Shown here: piece by piece, positions 1 through 7,913 of the stretch
How positions within the stretch are numbered: the stretch's first letter is position 1
How the letters are laid out: each line of letters starts with the position of its first letter
From: Neocallimastix lanati (nom. inval.)
Lineage: Eukaryota > Neocallimastigomycota > Neocallimastigomycetes > Neocallimastigales > Neocallimastigaceae
Direction of reading: 5' to 3'
Length of the DNA stretch: 22,500 nucleotides
NCBI GenBank assembly: GCA_016946835.1
Contig: JACVTC010000012.1
Coordinates: 1-22,500 of the forward strand
Position numbers and translations under genes: made by a program
Notes under the pieces: generated by a model
What the model was told of the DNA's origin: nothing
The model's database searches: none
What the model saw: the letters and a program-made list of their open reading frames with translations, nothing else

Positions 1-409
1 CTTTTCGTTTCTTTTAATTCGCATTGCACGAAGTTCTTTAAGAAGTAAATTTTGGTCTTCTTTAATACCGTAAAAATTTTCAAGACTTGAAATAATTTTT
101 TCAGGGAAGGAAATTTAATATCATCATCAACATTTTCTCTTCATCATCATCTTCTTCTTCATCTGATGAATCATCACTTTCATCATCACTATCTTCTCCC
201 AAATCTTCAATAACGCGTTGAACTTCACCAGAGCTGGTAAGTAAACAAGCATTAAATATTGTTTTCCGGATCTGTGATACCTTGTATCTTGATCCAAAGT
301 TTTAATTCAGTAGCCCAGGACTTTATATCTAAATTGTCCTTGCTAAGCTTCACTATGTCTCGTAATTCTTTCTTTAATTCTTTAAACTTAAAGTACTTTT
401 AGTAGACAT
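1..409 (-). pseudogene. Frameshifted gag fragment of an LTR retrotransposon
   Basis: Read on the minus strand from an ATG at 409-407, pieces of one protein appear in successive frames: a KELRDIVKLSKDNLDIKSW stretch, then ACLLTSSGEVQRVIEDLGED followed by a Ser/Asp/Glu-rich run (about 120-200), then SLENFYGIKEDQNLLLKELR running off the window edge. At least three frameshifts separate them, including a probable extra A near 255. The helical, charged sequence with an acidic linker resembles the N-terminal part of a retrotransposon Gag; I assign it by style, not by a catalytic motif. Its upstream (right-hand) DNA has an LTR-like promoter and a leader, which supports the call. The rest of the element lies outside the window. 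Confidence 0.6.
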
Positions 410-592
410 TTCGTTTTTAGTTAATAATTTTTTTATTATAAATTAACGAGGTTATTAAATACGAATAAATTTGAAAGTCCAACTTTAAAAATATAATTTA
501 ACAAGTAATTTAATATCGAATCAAATTTTAAAAACAATATATCTTAGTAATTTTTGAAAATAATAATTTTATTTGCTTTCTTTAGTAAGTAT

Positions 593-745
593 AAGCTCGA
601 AATCCTTATCGACAACTTAGTAGAAATTATAAGCACGAGGTTCTTTTCGACTACTTTTTTAAGAATAATTTTAAGTTCGAAATCTTTATCGACAACTTAA
701 TAGAATATTTTTCAAGCTCGAAATCTTTATCGACCACTTGAATTT
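593..745. repeat. Four ~40-bp degenerate tandem repeats
   Basis: Copies start at 593, 631, 673 and 714 (spacing 38-42). The shared core is AAGCTCGAAATCTTTATCG followed by ACNACTT; the second copy is the most degenerate. They lie between the leader module and the gag fragment of the left minus-strand element, so they would be in its 5' untranslated region. Confidence 0.75.
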
Positions 746-900
746 TGTAATTTAGTATATTTGTAGTAATAAATTTAGAAGCAAAGTTTTATTTATTATT
801 TTCACCTTTCAAAAATTTTCTTTTTAAACGATAAATATTGTATTGTTATAGCTAATAAAATTATTAATTAATTATAATTATTAAATACAAAAAAAATAAT

Positions 901-1560
901 CTTTATTGTCGTACAATCTGATAGTACACACTGTCTGACGTGCAGCTTACCTAATGGTGTCATGCCACGCGTGTGCCACGATTACTATATTCAATATAAA
1001 ATATAGCAGTTCAGAGCCCACTAGCCCAATTACTATGTAGGATAAACTTAATCCGATAATCTATGTACGGAATAAAAAAAAATTTTAAAAGTATTCAATA
1101 ATATTTTTATTAATTAATAAAAATTAACTAAAAACACAATATTTTCAAAGTAAATTAAGATTCTTTTACAGGAATTATTAAACAAATAAAGTATCAGTAA
1201 TAAAAAAAATAAAAAAAAATTTAAATGGCGAAGTTAGCCAAAGTCTGATACTTTATATAATAAAGTGCCTTATAACTAGCACAAAGAAAAGTAAAAAAAT
1301 ATATATAAAAAAAAACAATCTTACGCCTTCGGTGACGTAAGCTCCTTATTCGCCAGTGCTTGGAAAGTACCCGCACCTTCGTGTGTTGAAACGTTGAAGG
1401 CTGAACTATTATTACCGGGTCGGTAACCAAATACCTTCGTCTACTTTCCAATTAATCTCCAAATTAACTACTATTCAATAACCTACTATGAATAGAGTTA
1501 ATTTGTTGCTATCTGAGAATACACTGTGTATGAGCTCTATCCGCTCCTTGTTATAATTTT
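901..1560 (-). other. Leader / LTR-3'-end region of the left retroelement
   Basis: No credible coding sequence is present. On the minus strand the block begins with GAGCGGATAGAGCTCATACA (around 1546-1527) and contains a 39-nt module at 1317-1355. The same two landmarks occur in the same order in the leader of element 1 (4231 and 4381, plus strand), 150 nt apart there and 191 nt apart here. A small GTGC/GCAC hairpin follows the module in both. In both cases a gag start lies downstream (about 0.75 and 0.95 kb), so the block is best read as U5 plus primer-site region or a structured leader. Confidence 0.6.
1317..1355 (-). promoter_or_regulatory. Conserved 39-nt leader module (copy A)
   Basis: On the minus strand this reads TGGCGAATAAGGAGC, then a hairpin with stem CTTACG / CGTAAG and a 10-nt loop, then ATT. 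It is identical over 39 nt to 4381-4419 on the plus strand while flanking DNA has diverged. It starts with TGG, as tRNA primer-binding sites do, and is preceded by a CA dinucleotide, so it may be a PBS plus adjoining hairpin. The matching tRNA is not known to me. Confidence 0.55.
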
Positions 1561-1625
1561 ACAAAATTTGTTTTTTTAGAATCTTAATTTTACTTATTTA
1601 AAAAAATTTTTTTTATATATATATC

Positions 1626-1671
1626 AAACAAGCGCCATAGGTTAATCAAAGGATTAACGACTTACTTGTTT
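1626..1671. other. Nested hairpin
   Basis: An outer stem AAACAAG (1626-1632) / CTTGTTT (1665-1671) encloses an inner stem GTTAATC (1641-1647) / GATTAAC (1652-1658) with a four-base loop. It sits downstream of the minus-strand TATA box, so it could be structured RNA in the 5' end of that element's transcript. Confidence 0.55.
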
Positions 1672-1727
1672 ATCAATATAAAATAAAAAAAATAAAAAAA
1701 AAAATCTATGTTATTTACTATTATTTC

Positions 1728-1784
1728 TATTTAATTCCCCGATATCTCCACCATATAAATGTTAAGGTTTTAGAGAATTAAATA
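1728..1784. other. 10-bp inverted repeat around a 37-nt loop
   Basis: TATTTAATTC (1728-1737) pairs with GAATTAAATA (1775-1784). The loop has an unusually GC-rich patch for this region (CCCCGATATCTCCACC). It lies in the same presumed R/U5 stretch as the neighbouring nested hairpin. Confidence 0.5.
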
Positions 1785-1893
1785 AAAATAAAGTAAGGAA
1801 ACACAAATTTTATTTATTTATTTATTATTTTTATTTATAAATTTATTTGATTTTATTTGATGATATTTAAAAATTAGTAGCAAAATTTACAAC

Positions 1894-1901
1894 TATTTAT
1901 A
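1894..1901 (-). promoter_or_regulatory. TATA box of a minus-strand LTR
   Basis: TATAAATA on the minus strand inside AAAGTATAAATAGTTG. The same AAAGTATAAATAG context is found in the LTRs of element 1 (3002 and 8308), which supports its being the LTR promoter of the left minus-strand element. The surrounding 1560-2600 is non-coding, AT-only DNA with a T53 run, probably U3. Confidence 0.55.
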
Positions 1902-2066
1902 CTTTTTTTTCAAGGCATAAAAGTTGTTCTTGCCACTAAATTACATTTTATTATTATTTTTCTTTTTATATATAAAAACTATTAAATTTAAATTGATTTT
2001 TATAATCAATTATATAAAATTTAATTATAACAATATAAATAAAATACATTTATAATATTAATAAAA

Positions 2067-2068
<2 letters not shown>

Positions 2069-2121
<53 letters not shown>
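2069..2121. repeat. T53 homopolymer
   Basis: Fifty-three consecutive T on the plus strand, immediately followed by TATT repeats. It is in non-coding DNA upstream of the minus-strand TATA box. The stretch from there to about 2600 is low-complexity AT sequence in which I see no gene. Confidence 0.95.
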
Positions 2122-2123
<2 letters not shown>

Positions 2124-2641
2124 TTATTTATTTAAAAATATCTAAAATATTACTAATAAGAATTTATTTAATTGGCTATAATTTTTATTACAATCTGTTA
2201 AAATATTCAAATAAAAATAAAAATACTATTCTAATATAAAGGTTTTTAATAAAATAAAATATTTTTCAATATAAAATAAAACATTTCGATATAAAATTTT
2301 ATAATAAAAAGTTAAAATATAATATATAAATTTTTAATTATCAATATATAAAAATATTATTAATATAAATTTTCATTATTAATATAAAAAAAATAAGATT
2401 TATTATTAATATTGCTAATATAAGTTTTAAATATATAAAAATATTACTATTAATATAAGATTTAATATAAAAATATAAAGTTTAATATAATTTTTGATTT
2501 AATTTTTGATCTTTGGATTTAAAAATTTATTAAAGTACAAAAATAATAATGTACACATAATGTATTAGAAATAAATCGTAGATTTAATTAAGAATGCATT
2601 ATTTAGTACATTCTTATCATTCAGTTAGTAAAATTAGAACC

Positions 2642-2712
2642 TTGGTTCAATGGTTAGTTACATTGACCATGACCAATACTTCATGGGTTCGACTCACACC
2701 TCAACCCATTTT
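2642..2712 (+). promoter_or_regulatory. tRNA-like Pol III promoter segment in the LTR (copy 1)
   Basis: A-box-like TTGGTTCAATGGTTAG (2642-2657), B-box-like GGTTCGACTC (2686-2695) and a TTTT terminator (2709-2712) are spaced as in a tRNA gene. T-stem and acceptor pairing are poor, so it is not a functional tRNA. The identical copy lies at 7948-8018 and a diverged relative at 17203-17269. Confidence 0.6.
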
Positions 2713-2806
2713 GCATAAATAATTATTTTATTAATTATTTTATTAATTATTAATAATATCTTCTTGAATATTCTTTCTGTATAAAATTATAGAAAGTTAA
2801 AGATTC

Positions 2807-2830
2807 TTTCGGTTTGTAATTTAACCGAAA
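2807..2830. other. U3 hairpin of the element 1 LTR
   Basis: A perfect 8-bp stem TTTCGGTT / AACCGAAA with an 8-nt loop, repeated in the 3' LTR at 8113-8136. It is upstream of the TATA box and may be a protein-binding site; no function is known. Confidence 0.6.
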
Positions 2831-3001
2831 TGAATTTAGAAATTCTTATTATATAAATTATTTTATTCTTTTTGATAAGATTCATTTTCATCAATTAAAA
2901 TCTATATTCTAGAAACTTTACATTATTAATTATTACAAACATATTTCTAAATATTTCTTTAAAATTATTTTTACATGTTAAAACTGTTTTTCCGTTAAAA
3001 G

Positions 3002-3010
3002 TATAAATAG
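3002..3010 (+). promoter_or_regulatory. TATA box of the element 1 5' LTR
   Basis: TATAAATAG, preceded by AACTGTTTTTCCGTTAAAAG, a block also conserved in the diverged minus-strand LTR at 16900-17301. Transcription probably starts 30-45 nt downstream, near GTGCTTTTATT (3043-3053). Confidence 0.65.
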
Positions 3011-3223
3011 TGCGAACTTCACGAATGAAAATATTTTTCTTCGTGCTTTTATTAATAATAATTAACGTATAAGTAATTCGAAATATTACCTTGTTGATTA
3101 ATATTAATAATTATTTTAAATTTTATAATTAATAAAAAATATTTCTAATAAAACGAATTATTTATACAAATAGTGTAAACCTATTGAGTTTTCTTCTTTT
3201 GTGTGTTTCTATACCCCGTCCCG

Positions 3224-3263
3224 CCGTTACAATAGAAGCACCTCCGTTACAATAAAAGCACCT
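3224..3263 (+). repeat. 20-bp tandem duplication across the LTR/internal boundary
   Basis: CCGTTACAATAGAAGCACCT (3224-3243) is followed directly by the same 20-mer with one G-to-A change (3244-3263). The LTR end falls inside the second unit, after CCGTTACA at 3251. In the 3' LTR copy the second unit is cut at that point by flanking DNA, which fixes the boundary. Confidence 0.85.
3252..3261 (+). promoter_or_regulatory. Candidate self-priming primer-binding site
   Basis: ATAAAAGCAC lies immediately after the LTR end. Together with the last LTR base it forms AATAAAAGCAC, the exact complement of GTGCTTTTATT at 3043-3053, about 41 nt after the TATA box. This is the arrangement known from Tf1/sushi chromoviruses, in which the mRNA 5' end folds back to prime minus-strand synthesis. 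No TGG start typical of a tRNA primer site is found here. The transcription start is not determined, so this is a candidate. Confidence 0.55.
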
Positions 3264-3743
3264 GCTAATCCAAGCCCTCAATACCTTTACGCTATTTCTC
3301 AGACATTCTACCGTACTTTTAGGAATTCTACCTTCTCAATATCTTTTGGCAATCGTTGGGTTTCTACTTTTACTATTCTACTATTAAAGAACAAATACCT
3401 ACTCTTCCGGTTCTCTCTATCGTAGTCTAATAATCTTTGAATAAATCTTCTTATCTACTATCTCTTTAATACCGGACTTCTATATCTTTTAATCTCGGAT
3501 TTTATCTCCTCCCAAACGAATAATTACTGCCTATTGATTCCTATTCAAATTATCACCTTGTCTGTTTTGAGTTATCCTCACTATTATATAATTCAATCCT
3601 TTGTATTTATTATATTACCGGATAATCCTAATCCTATAGTTATTGAAATTAATTCTTATAACAAAAATTCTTGTACTACCCGATCAAATAATTCAATTTA
3701 AATTTGTACTACCCTATTAAGATAAAACTTGCATTACCTTAAC

Positions 3744-3747
<4 letters not shown>

Positions 3748-3791
<44 letters not shown>

Positions 3792-3967
3792 TTAGATAAT
3801 ATTAAATTAATCCTGTATTACCTTAACCCTTTAAAATTAATTCTAATATTTACCAACAAAATTAATTAATAATTAGATAATTATTTTAAATTAATTTAGT
3901 AAGAAAAATTTTTAATTTTTAGATAAATATTTTAGATTAATTTAGTAAATAAATCAATTAGTTTTAG

Positions 3968-4005
<38 letters not shown>

Positions 4006-4052
4006 TTTCATTTAATTTATCACAAAAATAATAATTTTTTAAATTAGCTTAG

Positions 4053-4087
<35 letters not shown>
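3748..4087 (+). repeat. Cluster of three poly(A) tracts
   Basis: A40 (3748-3787), A42 (3970-4011) and A32 (4056-4087) occur within 340 nt. The last runs into an (ATA)n microsatellite (about 4087-4108). All are on the sense strand of element 1. Confidence 0.9.
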
Positions 4088-4089
<2 letters not shown>

Positions 4090-4380
4090 ATAATAATAAT
4101 AATAATATTAATAATTATAATAATAATTTTTTATTTTTAATTATTTTAATAAATTACTTGCTTGAAATAATAGCAAGAAAAACCTGTTCAATTTTATTTT
4201 TTTATTTATTTATTTAAAAAGCGTTTATACGAGCGAATAGAGCTCATATACAGAGTTAGAAGAATTGTCTTCTTTAGTGTTGCACTCGACGAATAGATTT
4301 GGTTCTAGACTAGGTAAAACTCTATAAGAGAGCACCGTAGCCTATTATAAAGGAAAACGGTTCTAGGTTTGCAACAACTC

Positions 4381-4419
4381 TGGCGAATAAGGAGCTTACG
4401 TCACCGAAGGCGTAAGATT
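4381..4419 (+). promoter_or_regulatory. Conserved 39-nt leader module (copy B)
   Basis: Identical over 39 nt to the minus strand of 1317-1355: TGGCGAATAAGGAGC, then stem CTTACG / CGTAAG around a 10-nt loop. It lies 761 nt upstream of the gag start of element 1. It could be a tRNA primer site plus hairpin of an older element, or a packaging or translation element kept in both leaders. Confidence 0.55.
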
Positions 4420-5141
4420 AAAATTATATAGTATTTTAAAATTTTATTTCGTGCTTACTCGCGGCACTAGTTATAATAGTACTGACGGTTTTTTCTATAG
4501 TTGTGAGTCAATAGTACTATTCTATTTTATCAATCAATAATTTTATAATTAATATTATAATTTTATAATTAAGAAAACAAAGATTAAAATATAAATATAA
4601 GGTTTATACGACTTCCAAAGCGACAGAAGTTGGTCTCTGTTTTCGTAACATTTTAGTGTTCAGATACTATTGATATAGGGGAAAATAATTTGTTTTATTC
4701 TTTTCAGCTAACAATAAGTTAGACATAATAAAGAATCTAACAATATTACTTCCTTTTGTCTATAAGACATTAACAATCGATTTTATCTGCGTTATCACTA
4801 AAAGGCTAAAGGAACTTATCGTATAAAACTTTGATAGATTATATATTTAGTTGGTCCAATACTATATAATCTAGTTTATATTTCAGTAATTTTTGATAAA
4901 TAATTATAAAATAAAAATATTTAATTATAAAATATTATAAAGTGTTATTAAAATTTTGTGTTCTTATCCATTAACCTTGGAAACCTACCAATAAACAACT
5001 TTTGAACTTTTGGAATCTCTACTACCTATCTACTACCTTTTGGATTATTGGAATCTCTACTACCACTTTGGGAACTTCTGGATTCTACCGCCTATTCTTT
5101 ATCTTTGAAAACTTATTCTACTCTACCTTATTTATTTCAAT

Positions 5142-7580
5142 ATGGACAACTATAACCAAGAAAATCCTACCTTTAAGGACGGTTTTGCTGGTGATCGTCG
5201 ATTCTTTAAAGGATTTCTAGCTAAAATGGAACTTATTTTTATGATTCAACCGGAAAGATTTGCAAACGATGAAGCTAAAGTAATCTATATCATTTCTCGT
5301 TTGTATGGAAACGCCATGAATTGGGCTGCTACCCTCATTGAACACCAAGATCCTTGTCTCCTTAATTATAATCAATTCATTGCTAGACTAAAATCAGTAT
5401 TTGGAAGCTACGATTCTACCTTTATTGCGAACCAGAAATTAAGAACAATCAAACAAAAACGAATTGGTGAAGTCAGAAATTATATTTTAGAATTTAATAA
5501 ATACGCCGATGAATCTTCCTGGAATGAAGAAGCCAAGATGGACGCCTTTCTTGCCGGTCTACATGACCATATTGCTACTAGAATTTTAGAAATGTTTCCT
5601 GGACCTCAAACCCTCCTTGCTATGCAAACAATTGCATCTAGAATCGATAATCGTATTTCTACTCATAGACAATTCTCCAATCTTCAAGGTCAAAATTCAA
5701 ATAATAGTAATAATAATAAAAATAAAAAGAGCAAAAAATCATTCTTTTTCCAAAAGCAATTTAAATCCAAACCTCATGGACCTCTATCTCAAGAAGAAAA
5801 AGAAAGAAGAAGAAGAGAAAATCTTTGTTTATATTGTGGATCCTCTGAACATTCTCTCGACAATTGTCCACTTAAAAATAAATACAAAAATAAACCTTCA
5901 TCAAGTAGCACTTACGTTTCTAATCCCGAATCAAAACCTATTTCTAGACCTAGAGTTTCTAACTCAAATCTTCCTATTTACGAATTTTCTTTGAGTATTG
6001 ATAATACAAATTCTACTGCTAAAATTCTTCTCGATACTGGTTCTCAAATCAATTTAATGGATATCTACTATATTAAAGAAAATAATATCCCGTATTCAAC
6101 TAAAACTAATTTCCCTAAGGTATCTGGCATCGGTGGAAAGCAAACTATTCTTGGTAAAACTCTTCCTATTTCCATCACTTATAAAAATCACAAATGTAAA
6201 ACTCAATTCTATGTGGTTGACCTTCCTTCCTATTGTGCTATTTTAGGTTTCGAATGGATTTCTACTCACAATCCTGATATTGACTTCAAAAATAAAGTCT
6301 TAAGATTTAATTCCAATTATTGCGTTGAAAATTGTTTAATCATCCCTAACTCCTTTACTTCTTATGTTCCTTTAAATACTACTAAACAAAATGATAAAAA
6401 TGAAAATGAAGAAATCAATAATAAAATAAGCAAATCATTACCAAAAAAATTACTTCCCTTTATAGACACTTTCAGTAAAATATACACTAATGAATCACCT
6501 CCTTATTGTCCTTTTGATAGCGAGATTAAACTCAAACAAAATGAAAAACTTCATTATGACCCAATCTACCCCTTAATTGAAAAAGAACCTCTAGCTTCGA
6601 AGAATTATATTAAAGAAAATGAAGACAAAAAATTTATTAGAAAATCTAAATCTCCAGCTAGTGCTTCTGTTTTATTTGTTCCCAAGAAAGACCTAAATGA
6701 TCTCTTTCGTATTCATAAACCACCCTCCGATTTTTTTTCTGATAAAGATTCTCAATTCACTTCAAAATTTTGGTCAGCTATTTGTAAATCTTTCAATATC
6801 ACAACGAAACTTGCTTCTCCCTTCCATCACCAAACCAATGGTTTAACGGAGAGGGTGAACTCCTTTATTGAACAATACTTAAGATGTTATTCAAACTTTA
6901 AAGGTTCTGATTGGTATAATTTTTTATTCCTAGCAGAATTCAGTTATAATAATTCAATTCAAGAATCAATTAAGCACTCACCTGTTTATGCAAACTATGG
7001 ATATAATCCAAGATATTCACCATCAATTCCAAACAGTACAGATGTTCCTAGAGCTGATGAATTTACAAAAGATTTTTCAGAATTATTTAAAACACTTAAT
7101 GGAAATTTACAACAAGCAAGAAAAAAGCAAGAAGAATTCGCTAACAAACATCGTATTGAAGCTCCAAATTTTAAACCTGGTGATAAAGTGTGGATTAATA
7201 GTTCACTTATAATTCATAATGGAAATAAAAAACTTAAACCCAGAAAACTTGGTCCATATAAAATCATTAAGAAAATTTCTCCCGTTTCATATAAGTTAGA
7301 CTTACCAAAAGAAATCAGAATCCATCCTGTAATACATGTTTCTGAACTTGAACCATTTTATGAAGATCACTTTGGACGAAAGAAAGAACCACCACCACCG
7401 ATAATTATTGACAATGAAGAAGAATACGAAGTTGAAAAAATTCTTGATAAAAGAAAACATTATGGCAAAACCCAATATCTTATTATATGGAAATGCTATC
7501 CTTTATCTGAAGCATCTTGGGAACCCGAAGAAAATTTAAATTGCCCTAAACTCTTAAAAGAATTTAACAAAAATAACTAA
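5142..7580 (+). CDS. RT-less Gag-protease-integrase(C-terminal)-chromodomain polyprotein, 812 aa
   Basis: One open frame with no stop or frameshift, starting at the first ATG after the CT-rich leader. Order: Gag core (about residues 15-170), basic linker, CCHC zinc knuckle (C229, C232, H237, C242), aspartic protease with LLDTGS (D298) and ILGFEW (367-372), the N-terminal RT lead-in up to FVPKKD (517), then an abrupt jump into integrase: SDKDSQF (D534) and TERVN (E570), which are exactly 35 residues apart as in the D,D(35)E core. A GPY/F module (about 697-740) and a chromodomain (about 761-808, W783 and W793) close the protein. Reverse transcriptase, RNase H, the integrase zinc finger and the first catalytic Asp are absent, a gap of roughly 500-600 residues by family comparison (inference). 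The product could form particles and process Gag but cannot reverse transcribe or integrate by itself. Confidence 0.93.
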   Translation: MDNYNQENPTFKDGFAGDRRFFKGFLAKMELIFMIQPERFANDEAKVIYIISRLYGNAMNWAATLIEHQDPCLLNYNQFIARLKSVFGSYDSTFIANQKLRTIKQKRIGEVRNYILEFNKYADESSWNEEAKMDAFLAGLHDHIATRILEMFPGPQTLLAMQTIASRIDNRISTHRQFSNLQGQNSNNSNNNKNKKSKKSFFFQKQFKSKPHGPLSQEEKERRRRENLCLYCGSSEHSLDNCPLKNKYKNKPSSSSTYVSNPESKPISRPRVSNSNLPIYEFSLSIDNTNSTAKILLDTGSQINLMDIYYIKENNIPYSTKTNFPKVSGIGGKQTILGKTLPISITYKNHKCKTQFYVVDLPSYCAILGFEWISTHNPDIDFKNKVLRFNSNYCVENCLIIPNSFTSYVPLNTTKQNDKNENEEINNKISKSLPKKLLPFIDTFSKIYTNESPPYCPFDSEIKLKQNEKLHYDPIYPLIEKEPLASKNYIKENEDKKFIRKSKSPASASVLFVPKKDLNDLFRIHKPPSDFFSDKDSQFTSKFWSAICKSFNITTKLASPFHHQTNGLTERVNSFIEQYLRCYSNFKGSDWYNFLFLAEFSYNNSIQESIKHSPVYANYGYNPRYSPSIPNSTDVPRADEFTKDFSELFKTLNGNLQQARKKQEEFANKHRIEAPNFKPGDKVWINSSLIIHNGNKKLKPRKLGPYKIIKKISPVSYKLDLPKEIRIHPVIHVSELEPFYEDHFGRKKEPPPPIIIDNEEEYEVEKILDKRKHYGKTQYLIIWKCYPLSEASWEPEENLNCPKLLKEFNKNN

Positions 7581-7790
7581 AATTAAAACTTGAAAATGAA
7601 TCTTTACTTTATTAATATCAAACTTATATTAATTTATTAATATCAATATTACTAAATATTATTTTATATTATTAAATATTATTAATATTCATGTATTCTT
7701 ATTATACATTATATTCATGTAACTTTATTAATATCATGTAATTTTATTCAAAAAAAGTTCGTACTATAAAATGGTTAATTATTATTTTTA

Positions 7791-7845
7791 TTTTATTTTA
7801 TTTTAGTTTAGTTTAGTTTAATTTAGTTTAGTTTAGTTTAGTTTG
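7791..7845. repeat. (TTTTA)n / (TTTAG)n short tandem repeats
   Basis: A TTTTA-type repeat passes into about eight units of TTTAG with one variant unit. It lies in the 3' non-coding region of element 1 (7581-7913), which holds no gene. The 5-bp unit and the position inside an element argue against a telomeric origin. Confidence 0.8.
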
Positions 7846-7901
7846 CTTAATTTTAGTATAAGTTATGCCTAACTGTTAGATTCGTCTGGTATCCGAATCC
7901 T

Positions 7902-7913
7902 GGAGGCGGACCA
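7902..7913 (+). promoter_or_regulatory. Polypurine tract of element 1
   Basis: GGAGGCGGACCA directly abuts the TGTAACG start of the 3' LTR. It is a purine-rich patch in otherwise AT-only DNA and sits where plus-strand priming is expected. Confidence 0.7.

Larger units (their letters stand above)
2620..3251 (+). mobile_element. 5' LTR copy of chromovirus element 1
   Basis: This segment is repeated without visible mismatch or indel at 7926-8557 (constant offset 5306). It ends in CCGTTACA, the inverted complement of the TGTAACG that starts the 3' copy. It contains a tRNA-like segment near its start, a TTTCGGTT/AACCGAAA hairpin (2807-2830) and a TATA box (3002-3010). The first 12 nt present in the 3' copy (7914-7925) are replaced here by unrelated sequence, so the 5' edge is damaged or rearranged. 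Confidence 0.92.
3264..5141 (+). other. Long non-coding leader of element 1
   Basis: There is no credible gene here. The first 450 nt are pyrimidine-rich with many TTCTACC/TTCTACT words. Three sense-strand poly(A) runs follow (3748-3787, 3970-4011, 4056-4087). A block at 4231-4700 resembles the leader of the left minus-strand element and contains the 39-nt module at 4381-4419 and an AGTACT inverted pair. The last 150 nt before the gag ATG are again CT-rich, with TTGGAATCTCTACTACC repeated at 5010-5026 and 5048-5064. The leader is unusually long (1.9 kb) and may include an older insertion. Confidence 0.6.

Noticed and set aside
593-745. CRISPR-like array
   Set aside because: Repeats are diverged, nearly contiguous and without unique spacers, in eukaryotic retroelement DNA.
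1221-1451. 76-codon minus-strand open frame rich in Arg
   Set aside because: It has no ATG start and overlaps the 39-nt leader hairpin; there is no domain and its C-terminal end is translated AT repeat.
2632-2715. A functional tRNA gene
   Set aside because: A and B boxes and a T4 stop are present, but T-stem and acceptor pairing fail, so it is only tRNA-like.
3201-3425. 74-codon plus-strand open frame at the LTR end
   Set aside because: It spans the LTR/PBS boundary and CT-rich leader; the composition is translated repeat sequence.
5002-5220. 72-codon plus-strand frame upstream of gag
   Set aside because: It translates the repeated CT-rich leader and runs out of frame into gag.
7791-7845. 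(TTTAG)n as an internal telomere tract
   Set aside because: The 5-bp unit differs from TTAGGG, some units vary, and it lies inside the element just before the polypurine tract.
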